A stretch of 64,000 nucleotides of DNA from GCA-003244245 sp963712995 (GTDB taxonomy: Bacteria > Actinomycetota > Actinomycetes > Mycobacteriales > Pseudonocardiaceae). The first letter of the stretch is position 1; every line of letters begins with the position of its first letter. The translations under genes were made by a program, and so were the position numbers. Positions 24,226 to 33,747 of this stretch are shown here, piece after piece. The DNA lies in the NCBI GenBank assembly GCA_963712995.1, contig CAVQKH010000030.1, forward strand, positions 124,001 to 188,000, written 5' to 3'. The notes beneath the pieces are model-generated. The model made no database searches, was not told the origin of the DNA, and saw only the letters and a list, made by a program, of their open reading frames with translations.

Positions 24226-26569
24226 TCAACGGTCTGCGCAGGTGTCCTGGTAGCTGACGCCGGTGACATAGAGCTCCCAGGTTGGTTTGTCGAGCGGTCC
24301 GCCGGCTCGGAGGCAGGCTTCTCGCACCTCACCGCCGTGGAACCCCTCACGATGGGGCAGATCCCACAGGATGGCGGTCTGGTCGGCGCTGGCGGTGGCC
24401 AGGGTGCGTCCGTCGAGGGCAAACGCCACGACCCACAGGTCTGGTCGGGCCGGCGGTGGCCAGGGTGCGCCCGTCCGGGGCAAACGCCACCCCATTCACT
24501 GCGTTGGTGTGGCCGCGAAGAGTCGTGAAGCGCGAGGTTGAGGTGAGGGTCTGCTGCAGGCTCGCTTGGGTTTGTGGGCTGGCGTCGAAGTGTCTGGCTG
24601 CGACGCCGAGTTGCAGGGCACCACGAGGATCTTGGTCGCGGATCCTGTCTGCCTGAGCCGCCATGCCACGGGCGATGGCAGTGTGCTGGGCGCTGCGAGC
24701 AGCCTGCTGCTGCCAGACCGCGAGGCCTGCGCCGATCAGCGCGAGCACCAGCAGGACCGACAGCACGGTGATGGTGCGGGTGCGGCGACGCCGTTCGCGT
24801 TCTTGGGTGGCCCGGACGCGTCGGGCGGTGGCGTCGAGGAATACCAGCGCCTCGTCGTCAAGTTCGATGATGGGCGGCGTAGCGGGGTTGCGGTTGCCGT
24901 CACCAGCCATCGCCAAGGTGGTCCGGGTGGCGGTGAGCCGTTCTTGGTCCCAGAGGTAGTGCTCGGGTCGGCCTGCGCTGTGCCACTCTGCGGCCGCTTG
25001 CTCGACTGTCCGGGCGGTGCGTAGGGCACTGGTGATGTCGGCGGTGGCGGTGTCCAGTGGTCGCCAGCCGGTGAGTAGGGCCTCGTGGGCGACGGTGAGC
25101 CACACCTGGCCGTCGTCATCGGTGTCGCTGAGCAGCAGGCGGTGATCGACGAAGACTTGCAGCGCGACGCGCAGCGGCTCAGCGAGGCTGGTGGGTTTGA
25201 TTCGCCGTCTGGCGCGTCGGCCGGTGTCATCGGCGGTGACCAGGCGAGTGAGCCCGGCCAGCACCTCGCGTTCGGTGAGGCCGCTGGCCCGGACAGCCTC
25301 GGTGAGCGCGGCGTCGGCATGTCGGATCAGCGCGCCGCGGACGCCGCCGAGGTCGTGGTAGCGGGACAGGGTCAACGTGCCTTCGGCGGGCAGGCCGTCT
25401 GCTAGCTGGCGCAGGGTGAAGGCGAGCAGCGGCAGGGCCTCCCCGCTGTCGGTGTCGGCGACAAGGTGAGCCGCCAGTCCGTTATCGAGGCGAAGCCTGG
25501 CCACCTTCGCGGGCCCTTCGATGACGTCGCGCAGGATCTCCCGGTCCAGCGGGGCCAACACGTGGGCCTCGATCGGCACGCCGGCCAGCGCGGGGAGATC
25601 ACGGAGGTCGTCGAGGAACTCTGACCGCATCGCCGCGACTACGTGCACTGGGCCGGTCATGGCGTCGCGCAGCAGCTGGGCGAATCGTGGGAGGCCGCCT
25701 GGGGTTGTTCGGGTGAACAGCTCCTCGGCCTGGTCGATCGACACCAGCAGACGCCGCGGGTGCGTGCCCGGGCTGGCGGCCAGCAGGTCGTCGGTCACAC
25801 GGCGTAGGCCATCGGTGCCGACTTCGAGCCTGCCGCGGACATCGCTGGCCGACCAACCTAACTCCCGGCGGTTGGCGGTGATCGCCAGTGCCCGGGCCAG
25901 TTCGGGCAGCGGATCGGTTCCCGGCACCAGTGACGGCACCGTCAGCCATGCCGGGTCGCTGTCGAGCAGCGGCACCACCGCGGCGTTGAGCAGCGACGAC
26001 TTCCCACAGCCAGACGGCCCGACGATGGCCAGCATCCCGCCGGCGCTCCCCATCGCGCGCAGCCGGTTGCCCACCTCGCGGGCCTCGTCCGCGCGACCGA
26101 AAAACACCCGGCTCAGCGCCGCGGTGAACGGTTCCAACCCCGGGAAGGGATTCTCGCCCGCCCGCCACGTCCCTGCACTGTCATCCAGCAGCCGCACCGC
26201 CTGGAGCACTCGGTCGCGGGCTTGCCGGGGGTCGGCCAGGTAGTCCACGGACTGCAGGCGCTGCATCAGCGGGTGCACCACATCGGCCTGCGCGTACAAC
26301 GGCATCAGCCGGCACCCCAGCGCACCTGCGATCCCTACCTCAGCCGTGCACCAGGTCGACGCCAGAAACGACGACGTGACCACGCCGATCACCGCGTCCA
26401 CCCGCCGCAGCTCGTCGTACAGGCGCTGTTCCCAGTCCTCACCGACACTGATCCCGCTGCGGAGGTCATGATCGAGGAACGGCTCGTGACCCGCCACCCG
26501 TAGCCAATCTGACACCTCGTCGGCGATCGCCCGGTCCGGGGTGGCATAGCTGATGAAGACGCGAGCCAC
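24226..26569 (-). pseudogene. TIR-STAND NTPase with broken WD40 region
   Basis: From GTG 26569 (GGGGGTG upstream) the open frame gives 740 residues to 24347. It has a TIR domain (ARVFISYATPDRAIADEV..., about 1-120), then a STAND NTPase with Walker A GPSGCGKSSLLN and Walker B RRLLVSIDQAEELF, a TM-like helix (TITVLSVLLVLALIGAGLAVW), then one WD40-like unit (GHTNAVNGVAFAPDGRTLATA). There the frame breaks. Another frame carries a second WD unit (VAFALDGRTLATASADQTAILWDL) and the normal C-terminal tail (to 24226). A deletion between WD repeats best explains this. TIR-STAND-WD40 proteins are candidate NLR-like defence sensors. Confidence 0.78.
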
Positions 26570-26816
26570 GACCACCCCCAGCCACTGTGTCGTCACGATG
26601 GACGATACGGACAACCTCTCAGATGACCTAGATCGGTATACAGAAAGGCATGATCTTGATCGCGGACCCGCGCCCAGACAACAGGTGACCGCGCACCCGT
26701 CAGGGCGTGGCGGGTAGTCTCACAGGTCTGTCACGCTGGACCGACGTAGGCTACGGCGGTCGGCGGTGTCCCGAGTGCGGCCGGCCGGTGGGGATCCCTG
26801 ACGCAGGAAGACGTCC
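26570..26816. other. Intergenic region between island and dppB
   Basis: 247 bases between the divergent TIR gene and the second permease operon. No convincing gene. This is the right-hand edge of the accessory island. Confidence 0.35.
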
Positions 26817-27797
26817 ATGCTCGCCTATGCGCTACGCCGGGTGGCCGTGTCGGTGCCGATTCTGGTCATCGCGACGTTCGTGGTCTTCGTGATGGTGTCA
26901 CTGTCCGGCGACCCGCTCTCGGAGCTCAAGACCCGCAACCCGCCGGTGCCGGCGCGCACCCTGGAGCTCGAGGCCCATCGGCTGCGACTGGACGAGCCGC
27001 TGCTGATCCGGTACTGGCACTGGATCACCGGGGTGATCCAGGGGGATTTCGGTCCCTCGGTGCAGTCCAACCAGGTGATCGGCCCGGAACTGATCCATCG
27101 GTTCCTGATCACCTTCCGGCTCATCGGGCTGGCGATGCTGCTCGCGCTCCTGCTGGCGGTGCTCGTCGGGGTGATCAGCGCGGTCAAGCAGTACTCCGGG
27201 ACCGACTACACCTTCACCTTCTTCGGGTTCCTGTTCCTGGCCATGCCCACGTTCTGGTTCGCGATCCTGCTCAAGGAAGCCGGTATCAGCGTCAACAACG
27301 CCATCGGTGACCAGGTGCTGTTCACCATCGGGGACAGCTCGGTGTACGTCGAGGGCGGCACCTGGGCCTCCATCACCGACATCCTCGGCCACATGATCCT
27401 GCCCACGATCTCCCTGGCGCTGCTGTCCTACGCGGCGTGGAGCCGGTTCCAGCGGGCGTCCATGCTCGAGGTCCTGGGCAGCGACTACATCCGGCTGGCC
27501 CGCGCCAAGGGCCTGAGCCGGACCACCGTGATGACCCGCCATGCCCTGCGCACCGCGCTGATCCCGCTGGTCACGGTTACCGCGCTGGATCTCGGTGCGA
27601 TCATCTCCGGGGCCGTGGTGACGGAGACCGTCTACCAGTGGCGAGGAGCGGGCAGCTTCCTGCTGGAGTCGATCCAGCACGACGACGCCTACGCCGTGGC
27701 CGGCTGGCTGCTGATCTCGGCGACCTTCATCATCCTGTTCAACCTGGCCGCTGACCTGCTCTACGCGGTGCTCGACCCGAGGATCCGGTATGCCTGA
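26817..27797 (+). CDS. Peptide ABC transporter permease, DppB type (second system)
   Basis: 326 residues: N-terminal TM helix (ALRRVAVSVPILVIATFVVFVM), the long periplasmic DppB loop, then the transport domain with the EAA-type loop (GSDYIRLARAKGLSRTTVMTRHALRTALIP) and a C-terminal YAVLDPRIRYA. First gene of the dppB-dppC-dppD-dppF operon. It overlaps dppC by 8 bases. Its binding protein is most likely the gene at 16656. Confidence 0.93.
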   Translation: MLAYALRRVAVSVPILVIATFVVFVMVSLSGDPLSELKTRNPPVPARTLELEAHRLRLDEPLLIRYWHWITGVIQGDFGPSVQSNQVIGPELIHRFLITFRLIGLAMLLALLLAVLVGVISAVKQYSGTDYTFTFFGFLFLAMPTFWFAILLKEAGISVNNAIGDQVLFTIGDSSVYVEGGTWASITDILGHMILPTISLALLSYAAWSRFQRASMLEVLGSDYIRLARAKGLSRTTVMTRHALRTALIPLVTVTALDLGAIISGAVVTETVYQWRGAGSFLLESIQHDDAYAVAGWLLISATFIILFNLAADLLYAVLDPRIRYA

Positions 27798-28647
27798 GCA
27801 GCGCAGCCAGGCGCAGCTGGTCATGCGCCGCTTCCGGCGACACCGGCTGGCCATGGCCAGCCTGGTCGTGCTGCTGGCGCTGGTGTTGCTGGCCTTCATC
27901 GGCGGTGCGGTGTGGAAATACTCCGTCGCCGACCTCACCCCCGACGAGTCGGTACCGCCGTCGTGGGGCCATCCCTTCGGCACTGACGCCGCCGGGCACG
28001 ACACGTTCGCCCAGGTGCTGCGCGGTACCCAGATCTCGATCGGTATCTCGGTGCTGGTCGCGGTGTTCGCCACCGTGATCGGCACCCTGTGGGGGACCAC
28101 CGCGGGCTACTACCGGGGCCCGCTCGACACCGTGATGATGCGGATCGCCGACCTGGTGCTCACCCTCCCGCTGCTTGCGGTCGCCGCGGTGCTCGCGCAC
28201 AACGTCGGGGGCAGCTGGTGGCTGATCGCGGTGGTCATCGCCGGGCTGTACTGGGCCTATGTCGCCCGGGTCGCGCGCGGTGTGGTGCTGTCGTTGCGGG
28301 AGAAGGAGTTCGTGGAGGCCGCCAGAGCGCTCGGCGCGAGCGATGCCAGGATCATCTTCCGGCATCTGCTGCCCAACGCGTTCGGCTCGATCATCGTCAA
28401 CGCCACCGTGCTGGTCTCCGTGGCCATCCTGCTGGAGACCGCGCTGTCCTACCTCGGCTTCGGCGTGCGACCCCCGGACACCTCGCTGGGGTTGCTGGTC
28501 AGCGAGGCGCAGACCGCGGTGGAGACCAGGCCCTGGCTGTTCTACTTCCCGGGTCTGTTCATCATCGTGATCGCGTTGACGATCAACTTCATCGGCGACG
28601 GCCTACGTGACGCGCTGGACCCCCAGCAGGTCAGGGCCCGCCGATGA
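27790..28647 (+). CDS. Peptide ABC transporter permease, DppC type (second system)
   Basis: 285 residues: RFRRHRLAMASLVVLLALVLLAFIG as first TM helix, the FGTDAAGHDTFAQVLRGTQISI segment of OppC-type permeases, and the EAA loop (KEFVEAARALGASDARIIFRHLLPN). The stop overlaps the ATG of dppD (ATGA). Confidence 0.93.
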   Translation: MPEQRSQAQLVMRRFRRHRLAMASLVVLLALVLLAFIGGAVWKYSVADLTPDESVPPSWGHPFGTDAAGHDTFAQVLRGTQISIGISVLVAVFATVIGTLWGTTAGYYRGPLDTVMMRIADLVLTLPLLAVAAVLAHNVGGSWWLIAVVIAGLYWAYVARVARGVVLSLREKEFVEAARALGASDARIIFRHLLPNAFGSIIVNATVLVSVAILLETALSYLGFGVRPPDTSLGLLVSEAQTAVETRPWLFYFPGLFIIVIALTINFIGDGLRDALDPQQVRARR

Positions 28648-29708
28648 CCGCCACCGGCGACATCGACGTCGAGCACACCGTGCTCGAGCGCACCGTGCTC
28701 GACGTCGCAGACCTGCGGGTGGAGTTCCGCACCGACGAGGGCCTGGTGCAGGCCGTGCGCGGGGTGGACTACCAGCTGCGCCGGGGTGAGGTACTCGGCA
28801 TCGTCGGCGAGTCGGGCTCCGGCAAGTCGGTGGCCTCGCTGGCCGTGATGGGCCTGCTCCCCGGCTCGGCCCGGGTGTCCGGGTCGGTGCGCTTCGCAGG
28901 CACGCAGCTCATCGGGGCCTCGGAGGCGCAGCTGCGCCGAGTCCGCGGCCAGGGTATCTCGATGATCTTCCAGGATCCGATGACCTCGCTCAACCCGGTC
29001 TACACCGTCGGCTTCCAGATCGCCGAGGCGATCCGGGCGCACCACGACGTGACCCGTGCCGCGGCGCGTCACCAGGCGATGGAGCTGCTCGAGCAGGTCA
29101 GCATCCCGAACCCGGCCGAGCGGGTGGACAGCTACCCGCACGAGCTCTCCGGCGGGATGCGGCAGCGGGTGGTGATCGCCATCGCGATGGCCAACCGACC
29201 CGAGGTGATCATCGCGGATGAGCCGACCACCGCCCTGGACGTGACCGTGCAGGCGCAGATCCTGGAGGCGCTGCGCATCGCGAAGCGCCAGACCGGAGCC
29301 GCCATGGTGCTGATCACCCATGACCTGGGTGTGATCGCCGGGCAGGCGGACCGGGTGCTGGTGATGTACGCCGGCCGGGTCGTCGAAGCCGGCACCGTCG
29401 AGGACATCTTCTACGCACCCCGGATGCCCTACACGGTGGGCCTGCTGGGCAGCCAGCCCCGGTTGGACGTGCGCAGGCAGCGGCTGGTCCCGATCGGCGG
29501 CGCGCCCCCCTCGGTGATCGACATGGCGCCAGGCTGCCCGTTCGCCCCCCGCTGCCCGCTGGCCGCACCGGTCTGCGCGGCCGAGGAGCCCCCGCTGGCG
29601 GCGACCGGCACCAGCGGGCAGCTGGCCGCCTGCCACTTCAGTGCCACGCTGGCCGGTCTGGAGCCTGGTGAGCTGTTCGGCCCGCTGTCCCAGGAGCGCC
29701 CGTCGTGA
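28644..29708 (+). CDS. Peptide ABC transporter ATPase, DppD type
   Basis: 354 residues. Walker A GESGSGKS, signature LSGGMRQRV, Walker B VIIADEPTTALD, and the oligopeptide-transporter C-terminal Cys segment (GCPFAPRCPLAAPVC) that ligates an Fe-S cluster in some homologs. Coupled to dppC and dppF by overlapping stop/start codons. Confidence 0.93.
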   Translation: MTATGDIDVEHTVLERTVLDVADLRVEFRTDEGLVQAVRGVDYQLRRGEVLGIVGESGSGKSVASLAVMGLLPGSARVSGSVRFAGTQLIGASEAQLRRVRGQGISMIFQDPMTSLNPVYTVGFQIAEAIRAHHDVTRAAARHQAMELLEQVSIPNPAERVDSYPHELSGGMRQRVVIAIAMANRPEVIIADEPTTALDVTVQAQILEALRIAKRQTGAAMVLITHDLGVIAGQADRVLVMYAGRVVEAGTVEDIFYAPRMPYTVGLLGSQPRLDVRRQRLVPIGGAPPSVIDMAPGCPFAPRCPLAAPVCAAEEPPLAATGTSGQLAACHFSATLAGLEPGELFGPLSQERPS

Positions 29709-30847
29709 CCCGGCAGCCGATCCTGTCCGTGCAGAACCTGGTCAAGCACTTCCCGGTGTACGGCCATGGCCTGCTCGCGCAGGCTCGCCGCCAGGGCCGG
29801 CGGAGCAGGCCATCGGACCGCGGTGGCGACGTGCACGCCGTCTGCGACGTGTCCTTCGACCTCTACCCGCAGGAGACGCTGGGGCTGGTCGGTGAGTCGG
29901 GTTGCGGCAAGACCACCACCGCCCGGGTGCTGCTCAACCTGCAACCGGCGACCGCGGGTTCGGTCCGCTACCAGGGCAGCGAGCTGACCGAACTACCCCG
30001 CAAGGCCATGCAACGGCTGCGGCGTGAGCTGCAGATCGTCTTCCAGGACCCCTACGCGGCGCTGGACCCGCGGCTGCCGGTGAACGAGATCATCGCCGAG
30101 CCGCTGCGCATCCACGGCCGCTACGACGCCGCCGGCCGCGCGGACGTCCAAGAGTTGCTGAGCCTGGTCGGGCTCAAACCCGAGCACGGCAACCGGTTCC
30201 CGCACGAGTTCTCCGGGGGGCAGCGGCAGCGGATCGGCATCGCCCGCGCGCTCGCGCTGCGCCCGAAGGTTCTGGTTCTGGACGAGCCGGTGTCTGCGCT
30301 GGATGTCTCCATCCAAGCCGGGGTGCTCAACCTGCTCGCGGACCTGCAGGCGCAACTGGGCCTGTCCTATCTGTTCGTCTCCCACGACCTGTCGGTGGTG
30401 CGCCACGTCGCGGACCGGATCGCGGTGATGTACCTGGGCCGCATCGTGGAGACCGCCACCTCCGAGGAGCTGTTCAGCGCGCCGGCCCATCCATACACCC
30501 AGGCCCTGCTCTCGGCGATCCCGCTGCCCGACCCGCGCAAGGAGCGAGCCCGCGAGCGGATCATTCTCAGCGGTGACGTGCCCAACCCGGCTGATCCCCC
30601 CTCCGGCTGCCGGTTCCGCACCCGCTGCCCCCTGTTCGCCACCCAGCTCAGCGCCGCCCAACGTGACCACTGCACCACCCAATCCCCACCCCTGACCACC
30701 CACACCCCAACCCACTCCGTCGCCTGCCACTTCTCCGCCCCGCCCGCATTCAGCGGGCCGGGCGGGGTCAACGGCGCCGGCTCACCCCGCTCAGCTCGCT
30801 CAATGCGGGGGCCGGAGGGGGGGAGCTCCGGGAGTATGTGCCGGTGA
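29705..30847 (+). CDS. Peptide ABC transporter ATPase, DppF type, with palindrome-encoded tail
   Basis: 380 residues. Walker A GESGCGKT, signature FSGGQRQRIGIA, Walker B VLVLDEPVSALD, and the C-terminal CRFRTRCPLF segment. After the expected end (VACHFSAPP) about 35 residues rich in Gly/Ser/Arg follow, encoded by an inverted-repeat element at 30743-30809. GTG start overlapping dppD; the stop overlaps the GTG of the next gene. Confidence 0.92.
   Translation: MTRQPILSVQNLVKHFPVYGHGLLAQARRQGRRSRPSDRGGDVHAVCDVSFDLYPQETLGLVGESGCGKTTTARVLLNLQPATAGSVRYQGSELTELPRKAMQRLRRELQIVFQDPYAALDPRLPVNEIIAEPLRIHGRYDAAGRADVQELLSLVGLKPEHGNRFPHEFSGGQRQRIGIARALALRPKVLVLDEPVSALDVSIQAGVLNLLADLQAQLGLSYLFVSHDLSVVRHVADRIAVMYLGRIVETATSEELFSAPAHPYTQALLSAIPLPDPRKERARERIILSGDVPNPADPPSGCRFRTRCPLFATQLSAAQRDHCTTQSPPLTTHTPTHSVACHFSAPPAFSGPGGVNGAGSPRSARSMRGPEGGSSGSMCR
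30743..30809. repeat. Inverted-repeat element at the 3' end of dppF
   Basis: CCCGCATTCAGCG pairs with CGCTCAATGCGGG (one mismatch), with inner GGGGT/ACCCC pairing. It forms a long hairpin inside the last codons of dppF and could be a mobile palindromic unit or an overlapping terminator. Confidence 0.6.
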
Positions 30848-31275
30848 GTTTGGTCGCGCGCATCACGCTGGTGGTGCTGGTGCTCGACGCGGTCGTCCTG
30901 GCCGCGCTGGAGCTGCTGTACCTGCCGTTGTGGGTGGGCTCGGTGCCGTGTCCGGTCACGGTCCTGCTCGCCGCGGTGAGCACTCCCTGGCTGGTGCGTA
31001 GCGCGGCTGAGCTGGGCGGACACCGGATGACGGCCGTGGTGCCACTGATGGCCTGGGTGCTGGCGATCGGGGTGTTCGGGGTCGCTGGACCGGGCGGTGA
31101 CGTGCTGCTCGCCAAGGACTGGCGCTCGGTCCTGCTGGCCTGCGGTGGCCTGTTCCCGGCCGCGGTGGTGCTCAGTCGTGCCATGATTCGCCCGCTCGCG
31201 GCGGGGTCGTTGGCCCATACCCGACCGGACGGAGATACTGTGCAGGTAGACGGCCCGTTCGGGAACCGCGAGTGA
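30844..31275 (+). CDS. Small integral membrane protein
   Basis: 143 residues from GTG 30844, which overlaps the dppF stop; GTG 30838 is an alternative with a worse ribosome-binding-site distance. Four hydrophobic segments (ITLVVLVLDAVVLAALELL, VTVLLAAVSTPWLV, MTAVVPLMAWVLAIGVFGV, SVLLACGGLFPAAVVL). Family not identified; it precedes the ferredoxin gene by 17 bases. Confidence 0.72.
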   Translation: MSLVARITLVVLVLDAVVLAALELLYLPLWVGSVPCPVTVLLAAVSTPWLVRSAAELGGHRMTAVVPLMAWVLAIGVFGVAGPGGDVLLAKDWRSVLLACGGLFPAAVVLSRAMIRPLAAGSLAHTRPDGDTVQVDGPFGNRE

Positions 31276-31292
31276 GGAGCAGGAGAAACCCC

Positions 31293-31616
31293 GTGACATA
31301 TGTGATCGCAGAGCCCTGCGTGGACGTCATGGACAAGTCATGCATCGAAGAATGCCCTGTGGATTGCATTTACGAGGGCGGCCGGATGCTCTACATCCAG
31401 CCCGACGAGTGCGTCGACTGCGGCGCCTGTGAGCCCGTCTGCCCGGTGGAAGCCATCTACTACGAAGACGACGTCCCGGAGCAGTGGAAGGACTACACCA
31501 AGGCCAACGCCGATTTCTTCACCGAGCTTGGCTCCCCCGGCGGAGCGTCGAAGGTCGGCGTGGTCAACGACGATCCGCCGATAGTTTCCGAGCTGCCGCC
31601 GCAGAACGAGGAGTGA
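31293..31616 (+). CDS. fdxA: Seven-iron ferredoxin
   Basis: 107 residues with two cluster-binding Cys patterns: PCVDVMDKSCIEECPVDC (the 3Fe-4S type with a Cys-to-spacer arrangement) and CVDCGACEPVCP (4Fe-4S). Same type as mycobacterial FdxC/FdxA, an electron carrier for P450s and other oxidoreductases. GTG 31293 after GGAG is chosen because the family starts TYVIAEPC. The stop overlaps the dapC start (GTGA), as in mycobacteria where this ferredoxin is beside dapC. Confidence 0.93.
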   Translation: MTYVIAEPCVDVMDKSCIEECPVDCIYEGGRMLYIQPDECVDCGACEPVCPVEAIYYEDDVPEQWKDYTKANADFFTELGSPGGASKVGVVNDDPPIVSELPPQNEE

Positions 31617-32734
31617 GTCCCCCGGGCGCGGGTGTCCCGCAAGTCACTCGTCTGGAGCTTCCCGACTTCCCCTGGGACCGCCTCGCCGGCGCAGCCCGCC
31701 GCGCCTCGGAGTGTCCGGGCGGTGCGGTCGACCTGTCGGTGGGCACTCCGGTGGATCCGGTACCCGATGTGCTGAGGCAGGCGTTGCAGTCGGTGTCGGC
31801 ACTGCCCGGTTATCCGGCCGCGCACGGCACAGACGAGCTTCGCCAGGCCGCTGTCGGGGCGCTGGCGCGGCGCTACGACGTGCACGGGGTGCCCACCGAG
31901 GCGGTGTTGCCGACGGTGGGCTCCAAGGAGCTGGTGGCGTGGCTGCCCACGTTGCTCGGGCTCGGCCCGGGTGATCTCGTCGCGTTGCCGGAGCTGGCCT
32001 ATCCCACCTACGAGGTCGGTGCCCAGCTGGCCGGTGCCACCCCGGTGCGGCTGGCTGATGACCAGCAGGCCCCGCCGGGCACTCGGCTGCGGTGGCTGAA
32101 CTCGCCGGGTAATCCCACTGGTGACGTGGTCCCGGCGGAGGTGTTCGCCGGTGCAGTGGCCCAGGCCAGGCAGATCGGCGCGGTGGTGGCCTCGGACGAG
32201 TGTTACCTGTCCCTGTGGTGGGACACCCCACCGGTCTCCGTGCTGCACCAGCTGATCTGTGCAGGGGACCATCGCGGGCTGCTGGCGGTGCACTCGCTGT
32301 CCAAGTCGTCCAACCTCGCCGGCTACCGGGCTGGTTTCGTGGCCGGTGACCCGGAGCTGATCGCCACGCTGCTCGCGGTGCGTAAGCACGCCGGGATGAT
32401 GGTTCCCCGGCCGGTGCAGCAGGCCATGCTGGCCGCGCTGTCCGACGACACCCACATCGCCCAGCAGCGCGAGCGGTACGCGCGGCGCCGCGAGTTGCTC
32501 CGACCGGCGCTGGACCGGGCCGGGCTACCCGTGCGCCGCTCGCAAGGGGGCCTGTTTCTGTGGTGCACCGCGGGCGAGCCGTGCTGGGACACCGTTGACC
32601 GGTTGGCCGCGCTCGGGGTGCTCGTTGCTCCCGGCGAGTTCTACGGCCCGGCGGGTGCCCGGCATGTCCGGGTGGCCCTGACGGCGACCGATGAGCGGAT
32701 CGGCGTGGCGGTGCAGCGCTTGGCCGAGCCCTAG
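31613..32734 (+). CDS. dapC: N-succinyldiaminopimelate aminotransferase DapC
   Basis: 373 residues, class I/II PLP aminotransferase. Visible are the SVGTPVDPVPDVL N-terminal block, NSPGNPTGDV, and the PLP-Lys motif SLSKSSNLAGYRAGF. It makes N-succinyl-LL-diaminopimelate in lysine and cell-wall synthesis. GTG start in the fdxA stop. Its stop codon and the CHAD gene's stop share the palindrome CTAG. Confidence 0.92.
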   Translation: MSPPGAGVPQVTRLELPDFPWDRLAGAARRASECPGGAVDLSVGTPVDPVPDVLRQALQSVSALPGYPAAHGTDELRQAAVGALARRYDVHGVPTEAVLPTVGSKELVAWLPTLLGLGPGDLVALPELAYPTYEVGAQLAGATPVRLADDQQAPPGTRLRWLNSPGNPTGDVVPAEVFAGAVAQARQIGAVVASDECYLSLWWDTPPVSVLHQLICAGDHRGLLAVHSLSKSSNLAGYRAGFVAGDPELIATLLAVRKHAGMMVPRPVQQAMLAALSDDTHIAQQRERYARRRELLRPALDRAGLPVRRSQGGLFLWCTAGEPCWDTVDRLAALGVLVAPGEFYGPAGARHVRVALTATDERIGVAVQRLAEP

Positions 32735-33747
32735 CGGTCCAGCGCTTGCGCTTGATGCTCGACCTGTTGCCACGCGGTCGGCCAAGCCTGCCGGGTCGCC
32801 ACCCGGTTGATCTCCTCGCGCTCGACCAACCGCCCGGCGGCGAAGGCCACGCTGACGTCGACGTCGTCGCCGAAGCCATCCAGCAGGCCCACGACCCGGT
32901 GCTGCGTCACGCAGGCGTCCTGATGCTCGCCCAGCACGTCCTGCAGCGCCACCGTCGACTCCACCAGCTTGCGGACCGGCTTACGGACCGGCTTACGGCC
33001 GGCGGCGGCGGCCAGCTCCCCGGTGTAGCGCAGCCGCTTGCCGTGGATCCGCAGGGCGTGCAGGACCTCATCGGGTGGGTCCTCGCCTGCGGCCCGCACC
33101 GCCTTGGACAGCTTGCGGTACTCGGTGTGGACCAGCTCCACCAGCGGGGGCGCCGTGACGCGACGGCGTGGCGTGGGCAGCGGCTGGGACACCGCAGTGG
33201 CTAGCCGGCGCAGCAAAGCGGTGTAGCGGCGGCTGCTGAGCACGGCGAGCATCTCGGCGCGGGCGCTCTCCCGGTCGGCCACCAGCGTTTCGATCAAGGT
33301 CTCCACCGCCGCGCGGCCGGAGTCGCCGAAGGCCGCTGCGCGACCGCGCAGGCGTTCGATGAGCACATCCGCGTCGCGTACCGGCCCGAGAGCCCGGCCC
33401 AGCCAGCCCAGCTCGGCCCGCAGATCGTCGGCCCAGGTCCGCTCCAGCAGGGGGCGGGCGGCCTTGAGCATGGCCCGCATCCGGCGCACGGCCACCCGCA
33501 TCTGGTGCAACTCCTCGGGGTCCGTACCCACCCGGGTGCCCGGATCGTGGCTGAGCAGGGCACGCAGCCGGGTGTCCAGCGCGGCGCGCAACTGGTGCAC
33601 CGTCGAGTCCGACGGCCGGCTCTGGACCGGGTCACCCAGCTTGACGAGTTTGCCGCCACGGGAGGCGCGTCGGGGGCTGGCGTGCTGGTCGTCGGTGGCG
33701 GCGCTCATCGGCATGATCCTAGTGGTTCGTGCTGGTTGTGAGGCCAT
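32731..33747 (-). CDS. CHAD-domain protein
   Basis: 338 residues. Conserved His/Arg-rich alpha-helical CHAD domain: HQMRVAVRRMRAMLKAARPLL (about residues 80-100) and ALRIHGKRLRYTGELAAA (about 230-248), both with the phosphate-binding pattern. No CYTH domain, so it is a stand-alone CHAD protein thought to bind polyphosphate. ATG 33747 overlaps the dapD stop (ATGA), suggesting coupling; shorter starts at 33714 or 33708 exist. Confidence 0.88.
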   Translation of the reverse strand: MASQPARTTRIMPMSAATDDQHASPRRASRGGKLVKLGDPVQSRPSDSTVHQLRAALDTRLRALLSHDPGTRVGTDPEELHQMRVAVRRMRAMLKAARPLLERTWADDLRAELGWLGRALGPVRDADVLIERLRGRAAAFGDSGRAAVETLIETLVADRESARAEMLAVLSSRRYTALLRRLATAVSQPLPTPRRRVTAPPLVELVHTEYRKLSKAVRAAGEDPPDEVLHALRIHGKRLRYTGELAAAAGRKPVRKPVRKLVESTVALQDVLGEHQDACVTQHRVVGLLDGFGDDVDVSVAFAAGRLVEREEINRVATRQAWPTAWQQVEHQAQALDR

